The notes under the pieces are model-generated. The model was not told the DNA's origin. It did no database searches and saw only the letters and a program-made list of their open reading frames with translations. Source: Candidatus Thiovulum imperiosus (lineage in GTDB: Bacteria; Campylobacterota; Campylobacteria; Campylobacterales; Thiovulaceae). From it: a stretch of 64,000 nt of DNA. Shown here piece by piece: positions 1 through 8,887 of this stretch. The DNA lies in assembly GCA_024281175.1 (NCBI GenBank), contig JAMJTW010000028.1:62001-126000 (forward strand). Reading direction: 5' to 3'. Each line of letters opens with the position of its first letter. Position 1 is the stretch's first letter. Position numbers and translations under genes: made by a program.

Positions 1-1
1 T

Positions 2-349
2 CGAGACCTAATTCACAATAGTAAAAGTGAATATGAGAAAAATATCTACCAAAACAATCTAAAATCTCAAGAACTAACTCTTAAGACTGCTAAACTCTAC
101 ATAAAGAATTTAGAGAAACAGAAAAAACAAGTTGAAATTGCAAAAGAGAAATCTATCTCAAATTTAAATTTGACTAGAAACTCATATAGAACTTTACAAG
201 TTGGAGCAAATTTAGTTGAACTTATAAATACGACTCAAAAAAACTTCTCAAGAGTTATGAGTATCCAGTTTCCAGAGATAATACCTTTTCAAAACTCTGC
301 TGTTGAGAGAGAGTATCAGAAACTTACAGAAGAGTTGCGAGACGAATAA
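2..349 (+). CDS. C-terminal end of an unidentified coiled-coil protein (partial)
   Basis: The window opens inside a reading frame that stays open from base 2 to a TAA at 347-349 and gives 115 residues. The visible part is rich in Lys, Glu, Gln and Asn with heptad-like spacing (for example KNLEKQKKQVEIAKEK), so it is probably a coiled coil. It ends in a charged tail (EELRDE). No catalytic motif or membrane segment is visible and I do not recognise the family. It could be the end of a membrane-fusion or structural protein, but that is a guess. The start lies outside the window. A MITE-like repeat begins a few bases after the stop. Confidence 0.6.
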   Translation, partial: RDLIHNSKSEYEKNIYQNNLKSQELTLKTAKLYIKNLEKQKKQVEIAKEKSISNLNLTRNSYRTLQVGANLVELINTTQKNFSRVMSIQFPEIIPFQNSAVEREYQKLTEELRDE

Positions 350-353
350 AATA

Positions 354-458
354 GGATTGACCAAATAGACTTCTGCCTCTCTTGTCATTTCGATATGAGC
401 GTAGCGATTGAGAAATCTTGGAAACTTATCGTTTTACTCGAAGTGATGTATCAGTCCC
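354..458 (+). repeat. MITE/REP-like repeat, internally deleted copy
   Basis: This stretch matches the left two thirds of the repeat at 16360-16535: ACCAAATAGACTTCTGCC, then GTCATTTCGATATGAGCG, GAGAAATCTTGG and CGAAGTGATGTA. It then jumps directly to TCAGTCCC, the right end of the full copy. The copy has therefore lost its right arm, including the second half of the internal inverted repeat. It lies between two genes and no transposase is visible. Confidence 0.75.
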
Positions 459-469
459 AATAAAATAGA

Positions 470-489
470 ACCAGAGCTAAAGCTTTGGT
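470..489 (+). terminator. Stem-loop, possible terminator
   Basis: ACCAGAGC, loop TAAA, GCTTTGGT form an eight-pair stem with one G-T wobble. It sits after the repeat and before the promoter of the next gene. There is no long T run after it, so termination is only plausible. Confidence 0.4.
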
Positions 490-511
490 TTCAAATCTGC
501 ACTATAACAGC

Positions 512-535
512 TATAATACGAAAAAACATTTGGAG
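512..535 (+). promoter_or_regulatory. Promoter -10 box and RBS for the phosphoribosyltransferase-ispE run
   Basis: TATAAT at 512-517 sits about 26 bases before the ATG at 543, with GGAG at 532-535 as ribosome binding site. No clear -35 box is visible, which fits sigma-70 promoters known from Campylobacterota. Confidence 0.55.
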
Positions 536-542
536 TTATTAA

Positions 543-995
543 ATGGATAGAGAATTTTACAGCTATCAAAAGTTTGTAAAAGATATAGAAACTCTCACTC
601 CAACACTTTCAAGAAAAAACTTTGACGGAATAGTTGCAATTTCAAGAGGCGGTTTAACATTGGCACACTTTCTTTCTGAAAAACTGGATATTAGAAGAGT
701 TTTCTCTATTGGAGCTATCTCTTATGAAAAAGAGAAGCAGTTAGAGAATCTCAGTATTTTTGGAGTTCCAGATTTAAGAGAATTTCAAAAAGTTCTTATT
801 GTCGATGATATTTCAGATAGTGGAAGAACTTTAAACGGTGTCTCTCTAAATTTACAAAGCTCTTTTCCAGAAGTAGAGTTTCAAACTCTATCCATATTTT
901 ACAAAACCTCATCAGCACATAAACCAGACTACTATCTGCACCAAACAGAAAATTGGATAGATTTTTTCTGGTCAGGAGAAATAGATGGTATATAA
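543..995 (+). CDS. Phosphoribosyltransferase family protein (xanthine/hypoxanthine type)
   Basis: This 150-residue protein belongs to the type I phosphoribosyltransferase fold. The PRPP-binding motif is visible as VLIVDDISDSGRTL at about residues 83-96, with an ISRGG loop near residue 33 that fits the first PRPP-contacting loop of Gpt-like enzymes. Such enzymes transfer phosphoribosyl from PRPP to a purine base in salvage; the exact base cannot be read from the sequence. The gene has its own promoter and overlaps the ispE start by 11 bases, so the two are probably co-translated. Family assignment is secure, substrate is not. Confidence 0.8.
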   Translation: MDREFYSYQKFVKDIETLTPTLSRKNFDGIVAISRGGLTLAHFLSEKLDIRRVFSIGAISYEKEKQLENLSIFGVPDLREFQKVLIVDDISDSGRTLNGVSLNLQSSFPEVEFQTLSIFYKTSSAHKPDYYLHQTENWIDFFWSGEIDGI

Positions 996-1743
996 ATCAC
1001 CAGCAAAAGTAAATCTATTTTTAAAGATAGTTGGGAAAAGAGGAAATTATCATGAACTTATTTCAAGATTTTTAAGAGTAGACTCTCTTTATGACAAAAT
1101 GTGGTTTGAAAGTGGGAGTGGTTTCGAAATAGATGGGTTTTCATTTCCAAAAGAGAAAAATATTATATATAAAACTTATCTTTCTCTTTTAGAGAACTTA
1201 GAAAAGAGGGAAAGAGAAAAAATAGTGGAGTTTCTAAATTCTAAGACTTTAGTTGTAGAGAAGAGAATTCCGATGATGGCTGGTCTTGGTGGTGGAAGTT
1301 CAAATTCTGCTACTTTCCTAAAAATGGTTGATGAGGTTCTAAATTTGGAAATTTCAAAAGAGAAAGCGTTCCAAATACTTTCTCCTATCGGTTCTGATAT
1401 TCTATTTTTCTACTCAGATTTCTTTTCAGCAAATGTGAGTGGAACTGGAGAGATTGTTGAAAAGTTTGAAGAAACTCCATTTGAAATAGAAGTTTTTACA
1501 CCTCCAATATCTTGTAATACTAAAGAGGTTTATCAAAACTTTTCTGGTAACTTCTCAAATTTACAAGATAGTGTAGAACTTTTCAAAAAGGACTCAAAAG
1601 AGCTTTTCCAAAAATTGGAATTGGAAATTGCAAATGACCTTTTCACTCCTGCACTAAAAGTTTGTCCAGATTTAGAAAACTTTTTAAAAGATGGTTTTCT
1701 TTTCTCAGGTAGCGGTAGCTCCCTTTTTAAAATTAGGAATTAG
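985..1743 (+). CDS. ispE: 4-diphosphocytidyl-2-C-methyl-D-erythritol kinase
   Basis: This GHMP-family kinase phosphorylates CDP-methylerythritol in the MEP pathway of isoprenoid synthesis. It begins with SPAKVNLFLKIVGKR, the usual N-terminal IspE motif, and has the ATP-binding glycine-rich loop PMMAGLGGGSSNSATFL near residues 94-110 and a C-terminal FSGSGSSLF motif. At 252 residues it has normal length for Campylobacterota IspE. The ATG at 985 is preceded by AGGAG inside the end of the phosphoribosyltransferase gene. A TPR gene follows after two bases, so all are likely one transcription unit. Confidence 0.92.
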   Translation: MVYKSPAKVNLFLKIVGKRGNYHELISRFLRVDSLYDKMWFESGSGFEIDGFSFPKEKNIIYKTYLSLLENLEKREREKIVEFLNSKTLVVEKRIPMMAGLGGGSSNSATFLKMVDEVLNLEISKEKAFQILSPIGSDILFFYSDFFSANVSGTGEIVEKFEETPFEIEVFTPPISCNTKEVYQNFSGNFSNLQDSVELFKKDSKELFQKLELEIANDLFTPALKVCPDLENFLKDGFLFSGSGSSLFKIRN

Positions 1744-1745
1744 AT

Positions 1746-2906
1746 ATGTTTGGTCTGTTTAAAAAGAAGCCTGAAGATTTAATTGAGAATGGAGATAGTG
1801 AAATTGAGAGAGGTGATGTTGAAAGTGCCATAGATTACTATCTTGAAGCTCTGAAATTAGATAAAGATATCCAAGCAGTTTTTGAAAAACTTGGAGACGC
1901 CTACTTCAGTACAAAAGATTTTGGAAACTCTATTAAAAATTTTACAAAAGCTATCCGTTTTTCTCCTTATGATTATCTGCTCTATGAAAAGAGAGGTGAC
2001 TGTTATAAAGAGAGAGGTGAAATCTTAAATGCAATTTCAGATTATGAGAAAGCTATACGAATTGAGCCTGAAGATTACTCTATCTATATGAAAAAAGCGA
2101 ATTGCGAATTGAAGATAGATTATCTTGATGAAGCCTTAGACGACTATTTACAAGCTGTACAGCATGGTGGTAGAGATATTCAACTTCTTGAGGAAGTTGG
2201 TGATGTTTATCTAAAATTGGAGAAATTTGAGTTGGCTTTTGAAACATTTCAAGAAGCTCTACTTTTAGATAAAAAAAATATCTATCTTCATGACAAAATT
2301 GGAGATGCCCTTAAAGGTCTCAAAATGTATGAAGAGGCGATAGATGAGTATAAATTTCTAATTAGTCAACAAGAAGTTGGTGCTTATGTTTATGACAAAA
2401 TTGGAGATTGCTATCGAGGTTTGGAAAATTATGTGAAAGCGATAGAGTCTTATGAGAGTGCTTTACATAGTAGAGGCAATGAAGAGAATAAAAATGAGAC
2501 CTCCATCTATATTTTAGATAAGTTGGGAGATATCTATTTTAAAACAGAAGAGTATCAAAACTCTATTAAAGAGTACTCAAAAATCATTGAGATAGATAGA
2601 ACAATTTTCTACTTCTACACCAAAAGAGGTAGAGCATATCATAAAATTGGAGATTTTAGTAAAGCTATTACAGACTACACAAAGGCGATAGGTTTAAATC
2701 CGTCAGACTCTTATGCTTATAACAAAAGAGCTGAAGCATACCACTCTACTCAAAACTTTGACAGAGCAATTATAGATTATGAGAAGACTTTAAAACTTTT
2801 AGGAATTCGAGCAGATAAGCCACTCGATAAAATGGATTTCAAAGAGATAAGTATAATTAAAAATATGAGAAAGTGTGCTGAGGAGAAAGATATTGATACA
2901 GAGTAA
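1746..2906 (+). CDS. Tetratricopeptide repeat protein
   Basis: This 386-residue protein is built almost wholly from about ten 34-residue TPR units. Typical unit signatures are visible, such as GDAYFSTKDFGNSIKNFTKA, AISDYEKAIRIEPED and AITDYTKAIGLNPSD. There is no signal peptide or membrane segment, so it is probably a cytoplasmic protein-protein scaffold. It sits two bases after ispE and its 3' end overlaps the start of gmhB, pointing to one operon. TPR proteins have no function readable from fold alone, and the operon mates (isoprenoid and heptose enzymes) do not settle its partner. Confidence 0.85.
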   Translation: MFGLFKKKPEDLIENGDSEIERGDVESAIDYYLEALKLDKDIQAVFEKLGDAYFSTKDFGNSIKNFTKAIRFSPYDYLLYEKRGDCYKERGEILNAISDYEKAIRIEPEDYSIYMKKANCELKIDYLDEALDDYLQAVQHGGRDIQLLEEVGDVYLKLEKFELAFETFQEALLLDKKNIYLHDKIGDALKGLKMYEEAIDEYKFLISQQEVGAYVYDKIGDCYRGLENYVKAIESYESALHSRGNEENKNETSIYILDKLGDIYFKTEEYQNSIKEYSKIIEIDRTIFYFYTKRGRAYHKIGDFSKAITDYTKAIGLNPSDSYAYNKRAEAYHSTQNFDRAIIDYEKTLKLLGIRADKPLDKMDFKEISIIKNMRKCAEEKDIDTE

Positions 2907-3378
2907 AGCACTCTTCTTGGATAGAGATGGAGTTATAAATATTGATGATGGTTATGTCTATAAAATAGATGAGTTTAAATTTATCTCTGGCATTTTTGAT
3001 TTTGCTCTAAAATTTCGGAAAGCTGGATATAAAATATTTGTAATTACAAATCAGTCAGGTATTGCTAGAGGCTATTACACGGTAGAGGATTTTAGAAAAG
3101 TTACAAGTTTTATGGAAAAAGAGTTTCTGAAAAGAGGTGTCACTATCTCTAAAACATATTTCTGTCCATGTCTTCCTCCTGAAGAGTGTCTGTGTCGGAA
3201 ACCAAATCCCTATATGTTACTTCAAGCTAGAGATGAGTTTCAAATCGATTTAGAAAATTCTATTTTTGTTGGTGATAAAAGTAGCGATATTGAAGCTGGA
3301 AATAGAGCAGGAGTAAAAAGTTTTCTCTTTAAAAACAGTAGTGATTTTGAGTTTATACTAGACAATTCTTTGTTATAA
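2893..3378 (+). CDS. gmhB: D-glycero-D-manno-heptose 1,7-bisphosphate 7-phosphatase
   Basis: This HAD phosphatase removes the 7-phosphate from heptose bisphosphate in the ADP-heptose pathway for the LPS or LOS core. Motif I is ALFLDRDGVIN, motif II is VITNQSG, and motif IV is FVGDKSSDIEAG. The cysteine loop CPCLPPEECLCRKP is the zinc site typical of GmhB. I prefer the TTG at 2893 because AGGAG stands seven bases upstream; a GTG at 2875 in the same frame lacks such a site. This start gives 161 residues and a 14-base overlap with the TPR gene. Confidence 0.88.
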   Translation: MIQSKALFLDRDGVINIDDGYVYKIDEFKFISGIFDFALKFRKAGYKIFVITNQSGIARGYYTVEDFRKVTSFMEKEFLKRGVTISKTYFCPCLPPEECLCRKPNPYMLLQARDEFQIDLENSIFVGDKSSDIEAGNRAGVKSFLFKNSSDFEFILDNSLL

Positions 3379-3400
3379 TTTTTTTAACTAGTATATATTT

Positions 3401-5056
3401 ATGGGAGATGACTTGAAAAATTATTTAGATTACATTAAAGATGTTCAGGTCTCAGTTCTTTATGTAGAAGATGACAGTTCAGTCCGACACTCTATGATGC
3501 AATTTCTTAAAAGAAGATTTAAAATTGTGTATGAAGCAGAAGATGGTGCTATTGGATTAAAAGAGTATATCGATAAAAAGCCAGATATAGTTATAACTGA
3601 TATAAGAATGCCTAATATGGACGGATTAGAGATGATAAGCGAAATAAGAAAAGTTACAGATGAAATACCACAATTTATTGTAACTTCAGCTTTTAGTGAT
3701 GAAGATTATCTACTAAGTTCAATAGACCTTGGAGTAATAAAATATGTTGTTAAACCTTTAAGAATTAGTGAATTTAAAACTATAATTAGAGAGGCTTCAG
3801 AAGTTGTAAAACTGAAGAAATATGACAAGATATACAATACTATGATAAATCATCTTCTTGATAATCAAGATGCCATTGTACTTCTCTCAAATGGAGATGA
3901 GCTATTAAAAATAAATAAACAGGGTTTAAAAGTAGCTGGATATAGTTCAGCAGAGGAGCTTCAAAAAGAGCATAAATGCTTTTGTGAAATTTTTAAAAAA
4001 GAGAGAGGGTTTCTTACTCAAGAACTTTTTCAAGAGTTTTTGAATTCTGACAAAATTAGAGAGAAAGTAAAAATATTTGATAAATCTATTGGTGAAGATA
4101 GAATATATACGATAAAATCGAACCGTTACAATAGACTATTTATAATTACACTTTTAGATATTACAGATATTGACAATATCAATAGAAATTTAGAAGAGAA
4201 AAATCACAAACTTCAAAACTACTACAACATAATTAATGAATATATTATAGCTTCAGAAACAGATATAGCTGGAAATATTACAAGCATAAGTGATGCATTT
4301 GCTCATGTCACAGGATATGATAGAGAAGAACTTCTTGGGAAGAACCACAAAATGTTAAGATATCCAGAACAGGATTATGAGAAATTTAGAGATTTGTGGG
4401 TTAGACTCTCAAGAGGTGAAACTTGGGTTGGAGAGTTTCACAATTTAACAAAAGACAAAAAGGAGTTGTGGTTTAAAACTATTATAAAACCAAAAAGAGA
4501 TAGAGATGGGAATATTATTGGATATTCTGCTTTAAGCGAAGATATCACACTTAAAAAGAGATTGGAAGAGTTAAGTGTAACAGACCAACTTACAAAGATT
4601 TACAACAGAAGAAAACTTGATGAGATAATTCATGATAGATTTGCTGAATTCAATAGATATGAGACTCCAACTTCATTTATATTTGGAGATATAGATAAGT
4701 TCAAATCTATAAATGATACTTATGGTCACAATATTGGTGATGAGGTTCTTGTAAAATTTGCATCTATCTTAAAAGAGTCTATTAGAAAAACTGACTATAT
4801 CGGTAGATGGGGCGGAGAGGAGTTTCTTCTAGTTCTCTCAAATACAGATAGTAAATCAGCATTAGAAGTTGCCGAGAAATTGAGAGAGAGAGTTGAACTC
4901 TCAAATTTCTCTTCAAAGAATTTAACAGTAACAGCTTCTTTTGGAGTAACCTCTTTTAAAAAAGATGATGAGAGAATTGAAGATACTTTTATTAGATTAG
5001 ATAATAGTCTTTATGATGCAAAAGATGGTGGAAGAAATATGGTTGTATTACGATAA
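3401..5056 (+). CDS. Response regulator with PAS and GGDEF domains (diguanylate cyclase)
   Basis: Domains in order: a receiver domain (about residues 15-125) with VLYVEDD, the phosphoacceptor Asp in IVITDIRMPNMDG and the Lys in VVKPLRI; a weak PAS-like region (about 150-255); a clear PAS domain (about 275-385, VTGYDREELLGKN, ending YSALSEDIT); and a GGDEF domain (about 390-551) with LTKIYNRRKL and the active RWGGEEF signature. An RKTD sequence five residues before GGEEF fits the RxxD inhibitory site. It should therefore be a phosphorylation- and ligand-controlled c-di-GMP synthase. TATAAT at 3374-3379 is a likely -10. A TTG at 3413 behind GGGAGA may be the real start. No partner kinase is adjacent. 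Confidence 0.88.
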   Translation: MGDDLKNYLDYIKDVQVSVLYVEDDSSVRHSMMQFLKRRFKIVYEAEDGAIGLKEYIDKKPDIVITDIRMPNMDGLEMISEIRKVTDEIPQFIVTSAFSDEDYLLSSIDLGVIKYVVKPLRISEFKTIIREASEVVKLKKYDKIYNTMINHLLDNQDAIVLLSNGDELLKINKQGLKVAGYSSAEELQKEHKCFCEIFKKERGFLTQELFQEFLNSDKIREKVKIFDKSIGEDRIYTIKSNRYNRLFIITLLDITDIDNINRNLEEKNHKLQNYYNIINEYIIASETDIAGNITSISDAFAHVTGYDREELLGKNHKMLRYPEQDYEKFRDLWVRLSRGETWVGEFHNLTKDKKELWFKTIIKPKRDRDGNIIGYSALSEDITLKKRLEELSVTDQLTKIYNRRKLDEIIHDRFAEFNRYETPTSFIFGDIDKFKSINDTYGHNIGDEVLVKFASILKESIRKTDYIGRWGGEEFLLVLSNTDSKSALEVAEKLRERVELSNFSSKNLTVTASFGVTSFKKDDERIEDTFIRLDNSLYDAKDGGRNMVVLR

Positions 5057-5081
5057 AAAATAAATTACATAAGGAGTATTT

Positions 5082-6440
5082 TTGAGTTTTTTAAAAGAGT
5101 ATAAACCTATTTTTTATGCTATTGGAATAGGTCTTATTTTCTACTTTTCAGCACTAAATATCTTTTCTGATGTTCAAGCGAGACTTGTTGGAACTATCGC
5201 TTTTCTTGTAACGCTTTGGACAAATGGTGCTATTCACATGGGTTTTGTTTCACTACTTCCAATATTACTTTTTCCAATTTTTGGTCTTGTTGAGTCAAAA
5301 GATGTTGTAACAAACTACTCTAAAACAACTATATTTCTATTTATAGGTGGTTTTCTTCTTGCAATTGCCACAGAAAAATCGCAACTTCATAAGAGATTAG
5401 CCACAAAACTTCTTTCTATATTTCCAAATAGTCCAAGAGGTGTTCTGCTCTCTCTTATGATAACAGCTGGAATGTTGAGTTCTATTCTCTCAGATACAAC
5501 AACGGCACTTCTTATAATCCCAATTGCTGCATTTTTAACAGAGAATTCAGACTATAAATTTAGGCTTCTTTTGGGAATGGCTTATGCTTCTCTAATTGGA
5601 GGAATAATTACTCCTGTTGGAACACCACCAAATATTATCTTGATGGATTTTATAGAGAGTAATTCATTAGAGATAATTCCTTTTGCTACTTGGATAGTTA
5701 TGATGTTGCCGTTAGCAATTATTATGCTTCTAATAGCTTCTGAAGTTCTTCTTTTTGGATTTAAGAAAGAGAATTTCCAACTTGTAGAGATGGATATGAG
5801 TAGCAAACCTTTGAGTACAGAACAGAAAAAACTTATCTGGATACTCTCTACACTGGCTCTTGTTCTTGTTGCAAACCCAATTTTGAAATATCTCTTTGGA
5901 ATTTTGATAAATGAGAAACTTACTCTGTTAGCTTTTGGTCTTCTTCTCTTTCTTCCAAAAGTAGATTTGCTAGATTGGAAAGAGGATTTTATGAAAATCC
6001 CTTTTGCTATCATCTTTCTTTTTGGTGCTGGATTTTCTATCGCAATGGCTTTTCAGAAAACAGGTTTGGCTACGGAGATAGCTAACATTTTAGTTAGCTT
6101 CAACTACTTATCTCCAATTCTTCTAATGCTTATCATCGGTATTGGTGTAGTTTTTGCAACTGAACTTACAAGTAACACTGCTTTAACTTCAATTGTAATC
6201 CCTATCATCTACCCTTTTGCAACTGAAAGTGGTCTTGACCCAGTCCTATTTATGCTTATTGTAGCTATTTCAGCTAGTTACGCTTTTATGCTACCAATTG
6301 CCACAGCACCAAATGCAATTGCTATGTCTACTGGTCATGTAAAAGTTAAACAGATGGCAAAACGAGGAGTATTTCTAAATATCTTTGGCATTACTGTAAC
6401 ATTTCTAGTTGCTCTAACTTACTGGCAACTCTTTTTGTAG
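5082..6440 (+). CDS. SLC13/DASS-family anion transporter
   Basis: This 452-residue membrane protein has about eleven hydrophobic segments. The two hallmark loops of the divalent anion:Na+ symporter family are visible: SDTTTALLIIPIAAF near residue 137 with TPVGTPPNIILMDF near residue 177, and the pseudo-repeat ELTSNTALTSIVIPII near residue 360 with ATAPNAIAMSTG near residue 407. Family members carry dicarboxylates, citrate or sulfate with sodium; the substrate cannot be told here. The TTG start is supported by AAGGAG ten bases upstream. It stands alone after the GGDEF gene and ends at a bidirectional terminator. Confidence 0.88.
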   Translation: MSFLKEYKPIFYAIGIGLIFYFSALNIFSDVQARLVGTIAFLVTLWTNGAIHMGFVSLLPILLFPIFGLVESKDVVTNYSKTTIFLFIGGFLLAIATEKSQLHKRLATKLLSIFPNSPRGVLLSLMITAGMLSSILSDTTTALLIIPIAAFLTENSDYKFRLLLGMAYASLIGGIITPVGTPPNIILMDFIESNSLEIIPFATWIVMMLPLAIIMLLIASEVLLFGFKKENFQLVEMDMSSKPLSTEQKKLIWILSTLALVLVANPILKYLFGILINEKLTLLAFGLLLFLPKVDLLDWKEDFMKIPFAIIFLFGAGFSIAMAFQKTGLATEIANILVSFNYLSPILLMLIIGIGVVFATELTSNTALTSIVIPIIYPFATESGLDPVLFMLIVAISASYAFMLPIATAPNAIAMSTGHVKVKQMAKRGVFLNIFGITVTFLVALTYWQLFL

Positions 6441-6446
6441 AAAATT

Positions 6447-6485
6447 TTGGAATCGGAACTTCAAATTTCGATTCCGAATCTATTT
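6447..6485. terminator. Bidirectional terminator between convergent genes
   Basis: GGAATCG at 6449-6455 pairs with CGATTCC at 6469-6475, with A/T-rich flanks on both sides. It lies between the stop of the plus-strand transporter and that of the minus-strand exonuclease-like gene, so it can serve both. Confidence 0.65.
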
Positions 6486-6486
6486 T

Positions 6487-7308
6487 CTATTTTTGCATAT
6501 ATTTCAAACTTAGTAGATTTGTAAGGGTAACAACACTATCATAAAATGCGTTATGAAGTTTCAAGTTTTTGATATTTTCTGGAATTTTTGAAAAGATGAA
6601 TCGTGTATTTAAAAATGAGTTTGAAATTAGTAATCCTTTTGAAACTACTGATATATCCCAACCAAACTGTTTTGAAACATCTAAATTTGAGAAACTATCA
6701 AATATCTCCATATTTTTAAAATATCTGTTATTGAAACTTCTGTTGGTGCATATAATTTTCCCATTTTTGTAAATCTCTAAATTTTCTACACTATATTTCA
6801 TATTTGGATAGAGGATATTATGAATTACCATCATCTCAGAAGTAAAGTTATGTGCAACAATAAAGTCTGACTCTTTCAAAAGTTTGAAAAGCCTATCTAA
6901 ATCACTATCTAAAATTTCTCTTTTTCCGAAATTGAAAAACTCTGTTACGGGTTCATAATATTTCTGTTTAAAATTGAAGTAAGGTTCTCCTATTGGTAGA
7001 GAAAACTCTTCAAACCAAGTTTCTACAACATTACGATTTTCTATTACAATTGCTCCAATTTCATATATTTTATAATTTTTCGAATACTCAAAATCTAAAA
7101 TTAGAACTCTCTTTTTATCTAATTCTGAATTTGAGATATGTTTATTAAACAGCGATACTTTGCTTGTTTGTGTTTTGTTTCCAATCTGCTTTAAATAGAG
7201 CTGTTTATCGAATTCAATTTCGGAAAATAGGTTCAAGAATAGCCTTTCTTCTGATTTTACCAAATTTATAAGGAAATTTTTATATTTAAATCTGTATAAT
7301 TTCGCCAC
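6487..7308 (-). CDS. DnaQ/RNase T-like 3'-5' exonuclease (DEDD fold), probable
   Basis: From about residue 68 the protein resembles the DEDD exonuclease core: LILDFEYSKNYKIYEIGAIV carries the first Asp-x-Glu pair, DFIVAHNFTSEM a middle motif, and LHNAFYDSVVTLTNL the last His and Asp. This places it with DNA polymerase epsilon-subunit or RNase T-like enzymes that remove 3' nucleotides from DNA or RNA. The first 65 residues are not recognised. The annotated GTG start lies close to the tRNA-Ser promoter on the other strand and has no good RBS, so the true start may be further in. The substrate is unknown. Confidence 0.65.
   Translation of the reverse strand: MAKLYRFKYKNFLINLVKSEERLFLNLFSEIEFDKQLYLKQIGNKTQTSKVSLFNKHISNSELDKKRVLILDFEYSKNYKIYEIGAIVIENRNVVETWFEEFSLPIGEPYFNFKQKYYEPVTEFFNFGKREILDSDLDRLFKLLKESDFIVAHNFTSEMMVIHNILYPNMKYSVENLEIYKNGKIICTNRSFNNRYFKNMEIFDSFSNLDVSKQFGWDISVVSKGLLISNSFLNTRFIFSKIPENIKNLKLHNAFYDSVVTLTNLLSLKYMQK
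7295..7300 (+). promoter_or_regulatory. -10 box of the tRNA-Ser gene
   Basis: TATAAT stands 20 bases before the mature 5' end of the tRNA. The box overlaps the 5' end of the divergent exonuclease-like gene. Confidence 0.55.
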
Positions 7309-7319
7309 TCAAAAAAAGC

Positions 7320-7409
7320 GGATAGATGGGTGAGCGGCTGAAACCACTTCCCTGCTAAGGAAGCGTACTCGCAAGGGTACCGAGGGTTCGAATCCCTCTC
7401 TGTCCGCCA
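7320..7409 (+). tRNA. tRNA-Ser (anticodon GCT)
   Basis: The acceptor stem GGATAGA (7320-7326) pairs with TCTGTCC (7399-7405) with one T-G pair, followed by discriminator G and an encoded CCA. The anticodon stem CTTCC/GGAAG encloses loop CTGCTAA, with anticodon GCT at 7354-7356, reading AGC and AGT. The long variable arm (around 7363-7380) is typical of class II serine tRNAs. The T arm has GGTTCGAATCC. Confidence 0.95.
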
Positions 7410-7433
7410 CTTCTTAAACTTCAAAGAGAAATC

Positions 7434-8276
7434 ATGAATTTTATAAAAAACTTTTTTAAATTTCTTAGTACCTATTTTAAAGCGATATTTCTAATTGCAT
7501 TTATAATTTGGTTATTTACACCAGCAGAAGAGTTGTCTGAACCTTACAATCTTGCAAAAGTCTCAATTCGTGGTGATATCATGGATAGTAGCGAAACTGT
7601 TCAGAGATTGCTTGAAATATATGAAGATGACTCTATAAAAGGAGTTTTAATAAATATAGACTCTGGTGGAGGCTCAATGAGTGCTTCGGTTGAGATAGCG
7701 GAGATGGTAAAACGAGTTGCTTCTAAAAAAGCTGTTGTCTCTTACGCTTCGGGGACTTTTGCGAGTGGAAGTTACTATTCGGCTATCTGGAGTAACCTCA
7801 TCATCACAAACAGGGCGAGTTTAGTTGGTTCAATTGGAGTTATTTTTGATGGAATAAACTATAAAGAACTTGCTGAAAAAGTTGGGGTTTTTCCTCAAGT
7901 TGCAAAAGCTGGAGATTTTAAAGAGTCTGGAACTGCTTCGAGAGAGTGGCTACCTCATGAAAGAGCAGAAATTGAGAGAGTTGTAAAGGAGAGTTACAAC
8001 ATGTTTGTTTCAGATGTCGCTTTAGCTAGAAATCTTGATATCAATAGTAGCAATGATTGGGCAAATGCTCATATCTTTACAGGAGAAGAGGCTCTCAAAC
8101 TTGGTCTTGTTGATGAGGTTGGAACAATTTTAGAAGCTCAAGAGAGAGTTGTAGAACTTTCAGGTGTTCAAAATCCGATTTGGGAAAAAGAGGACGAAGT
8201 TGATAAGTTCTTCAAATCTCTCTCCACAAAATTTGCCGTAGAACTTCTCTATCTTTTTGATTACAAATTGAGATGA
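7434..8276 (+). CDS. sppA: Signal peptide peptidase, SppA 36K type (S49)
   Basis: This 280-residue membrane-anchored serine protease degrades cleaved signal peptides in the inner membrane. A hydrophobic anchor spans about residues 13-30 (TYFKAIFLIAFIIWLF). The S49 core includes VLINIDSGGGSMSASVEIA, the catalytic Ser region YASGTFASGSYYSA and the region AKAGDFKESGTASREW, which supplies the Lys. The length fits the short single-domain form. It follows tRNA-Ser and overlaps the PAP2 gene by four bases (ATGA), so the two are probably translated together. Confidence 0.9.
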   Translation: MNFIKNFFKFLSTYFKAIFLIAFIIWLFTPAEELSEPYNLAKVSIRGDIMDSSETVQRLLEIYEDDSIKGVLINIDSGGGSMSASVEIAEMVKRVASKKAVVSYASGTFASGSYYSAIWSNLIITNRASLVGSIGVIFDGINYKELAEKVGVFPQVAKAGDFKESGTASREWLPHERAEIERVVKESYNMFVSDVALARNLDINSSNDWANAHIFTGEEALKLGLVDEVGTILEAQERVVELSGVQNPIWEKEDEVDKFFKSLSTKFAVELLYLFDYKLR

Positions 8277-8854
8277 AAAAGGTATTTCTTCTAATTCTCT
8301 TTTCAACTTTCCTACTCTCTTTTGATAAGAAAGTTGAAGAGAGCAACAGCTTCCTTCTAACTTCACATTACCATATTCCTTACTATCTTGGTTATGCTGT
8401 AATTGGCACTGCTCTTTATGAGGGAAATAGTGAAACCCGTTTTGGAAAAACAACTTGGAAAGCATTCGACTCTCTAGTTTTGACAAATATTGCTACTGAA
8501 GGTTTGAAAAGAACTTTTAGTAGAGTCAGACCTAGAAATGCCGACTCTCCAGATGAGTGGTTTGAGAGTGGAAATAAAAGTTTTCCAAGTGGTCATGTCT
8601 CAGCAACTGCTGGAGTTGTTACACCATATATTTTAGAGTACCAAGATGATTATCCTCTAATTCATCTTCTCTGGCTTCTTCCAATTCAACAGATGGCTGG
8701 TAGAGTTAATGCTGCTGCACACTGGCAAAGTGATGTTTTAGCTGGAGCTGTTTTAGGAACTCTAATAGGTTGGTGGAGTTGGAGTAGAGAGACTCCTTTT
8801 CTCTTATATTTTAGTGAAGATGGAATTTACACTGGAATTAAATATAGATTTTGA
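8273..8854 (+). CDS. PAP2-family membrane phosphatase
   Basis: This 193-residue protein has the three-part acid phosphatase signature: KRTFSRVRPRN, then SFPSGHVSATAG, then GRVNAAAHWQSDV, including the catalytic His residues and Asp. A hydrophobic N-terminus may be a signal sequence or first membrane helix. Family members remove phosphate from lipids such as undecaprenyl pyrophosphate, phosphatidic acid or lipid A. The sequence does not decide between these; an LpxE/LpxF-like or UppP-like role is possible. It is translationally coupled to sppA, which supports an envelope role. Confidence 0.85.
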   Translation: MKKVFLLILFSTFLLSFDKKVEESNSFLLTSHYHIPYYLGYAVIGTALYEGNSETRFGKTTWKAFDSLVLTNIATEGLKRTFSRVRPRNADSPDEWFESGNKSFPSGHVSATAGVVTPYILEYQDDYPLIHLLWLLPIQQMAGRVNAAAHWQSDVLAGAVLGTLIGWWSWSRETPFLLYFSEDGIYTGIKYRF

Positions 8855-8887
8855 TAAAATAAAAAATAAACCACATAGGGATATCTT

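Noticed and set aside
7320-7409. tRNA-Ser as an attachment site for a mobile element
   Set aside because: The flanking genes are ordinary (exonuclease-like and sppA), and no repeated tRNA 3' end is seen nearby.
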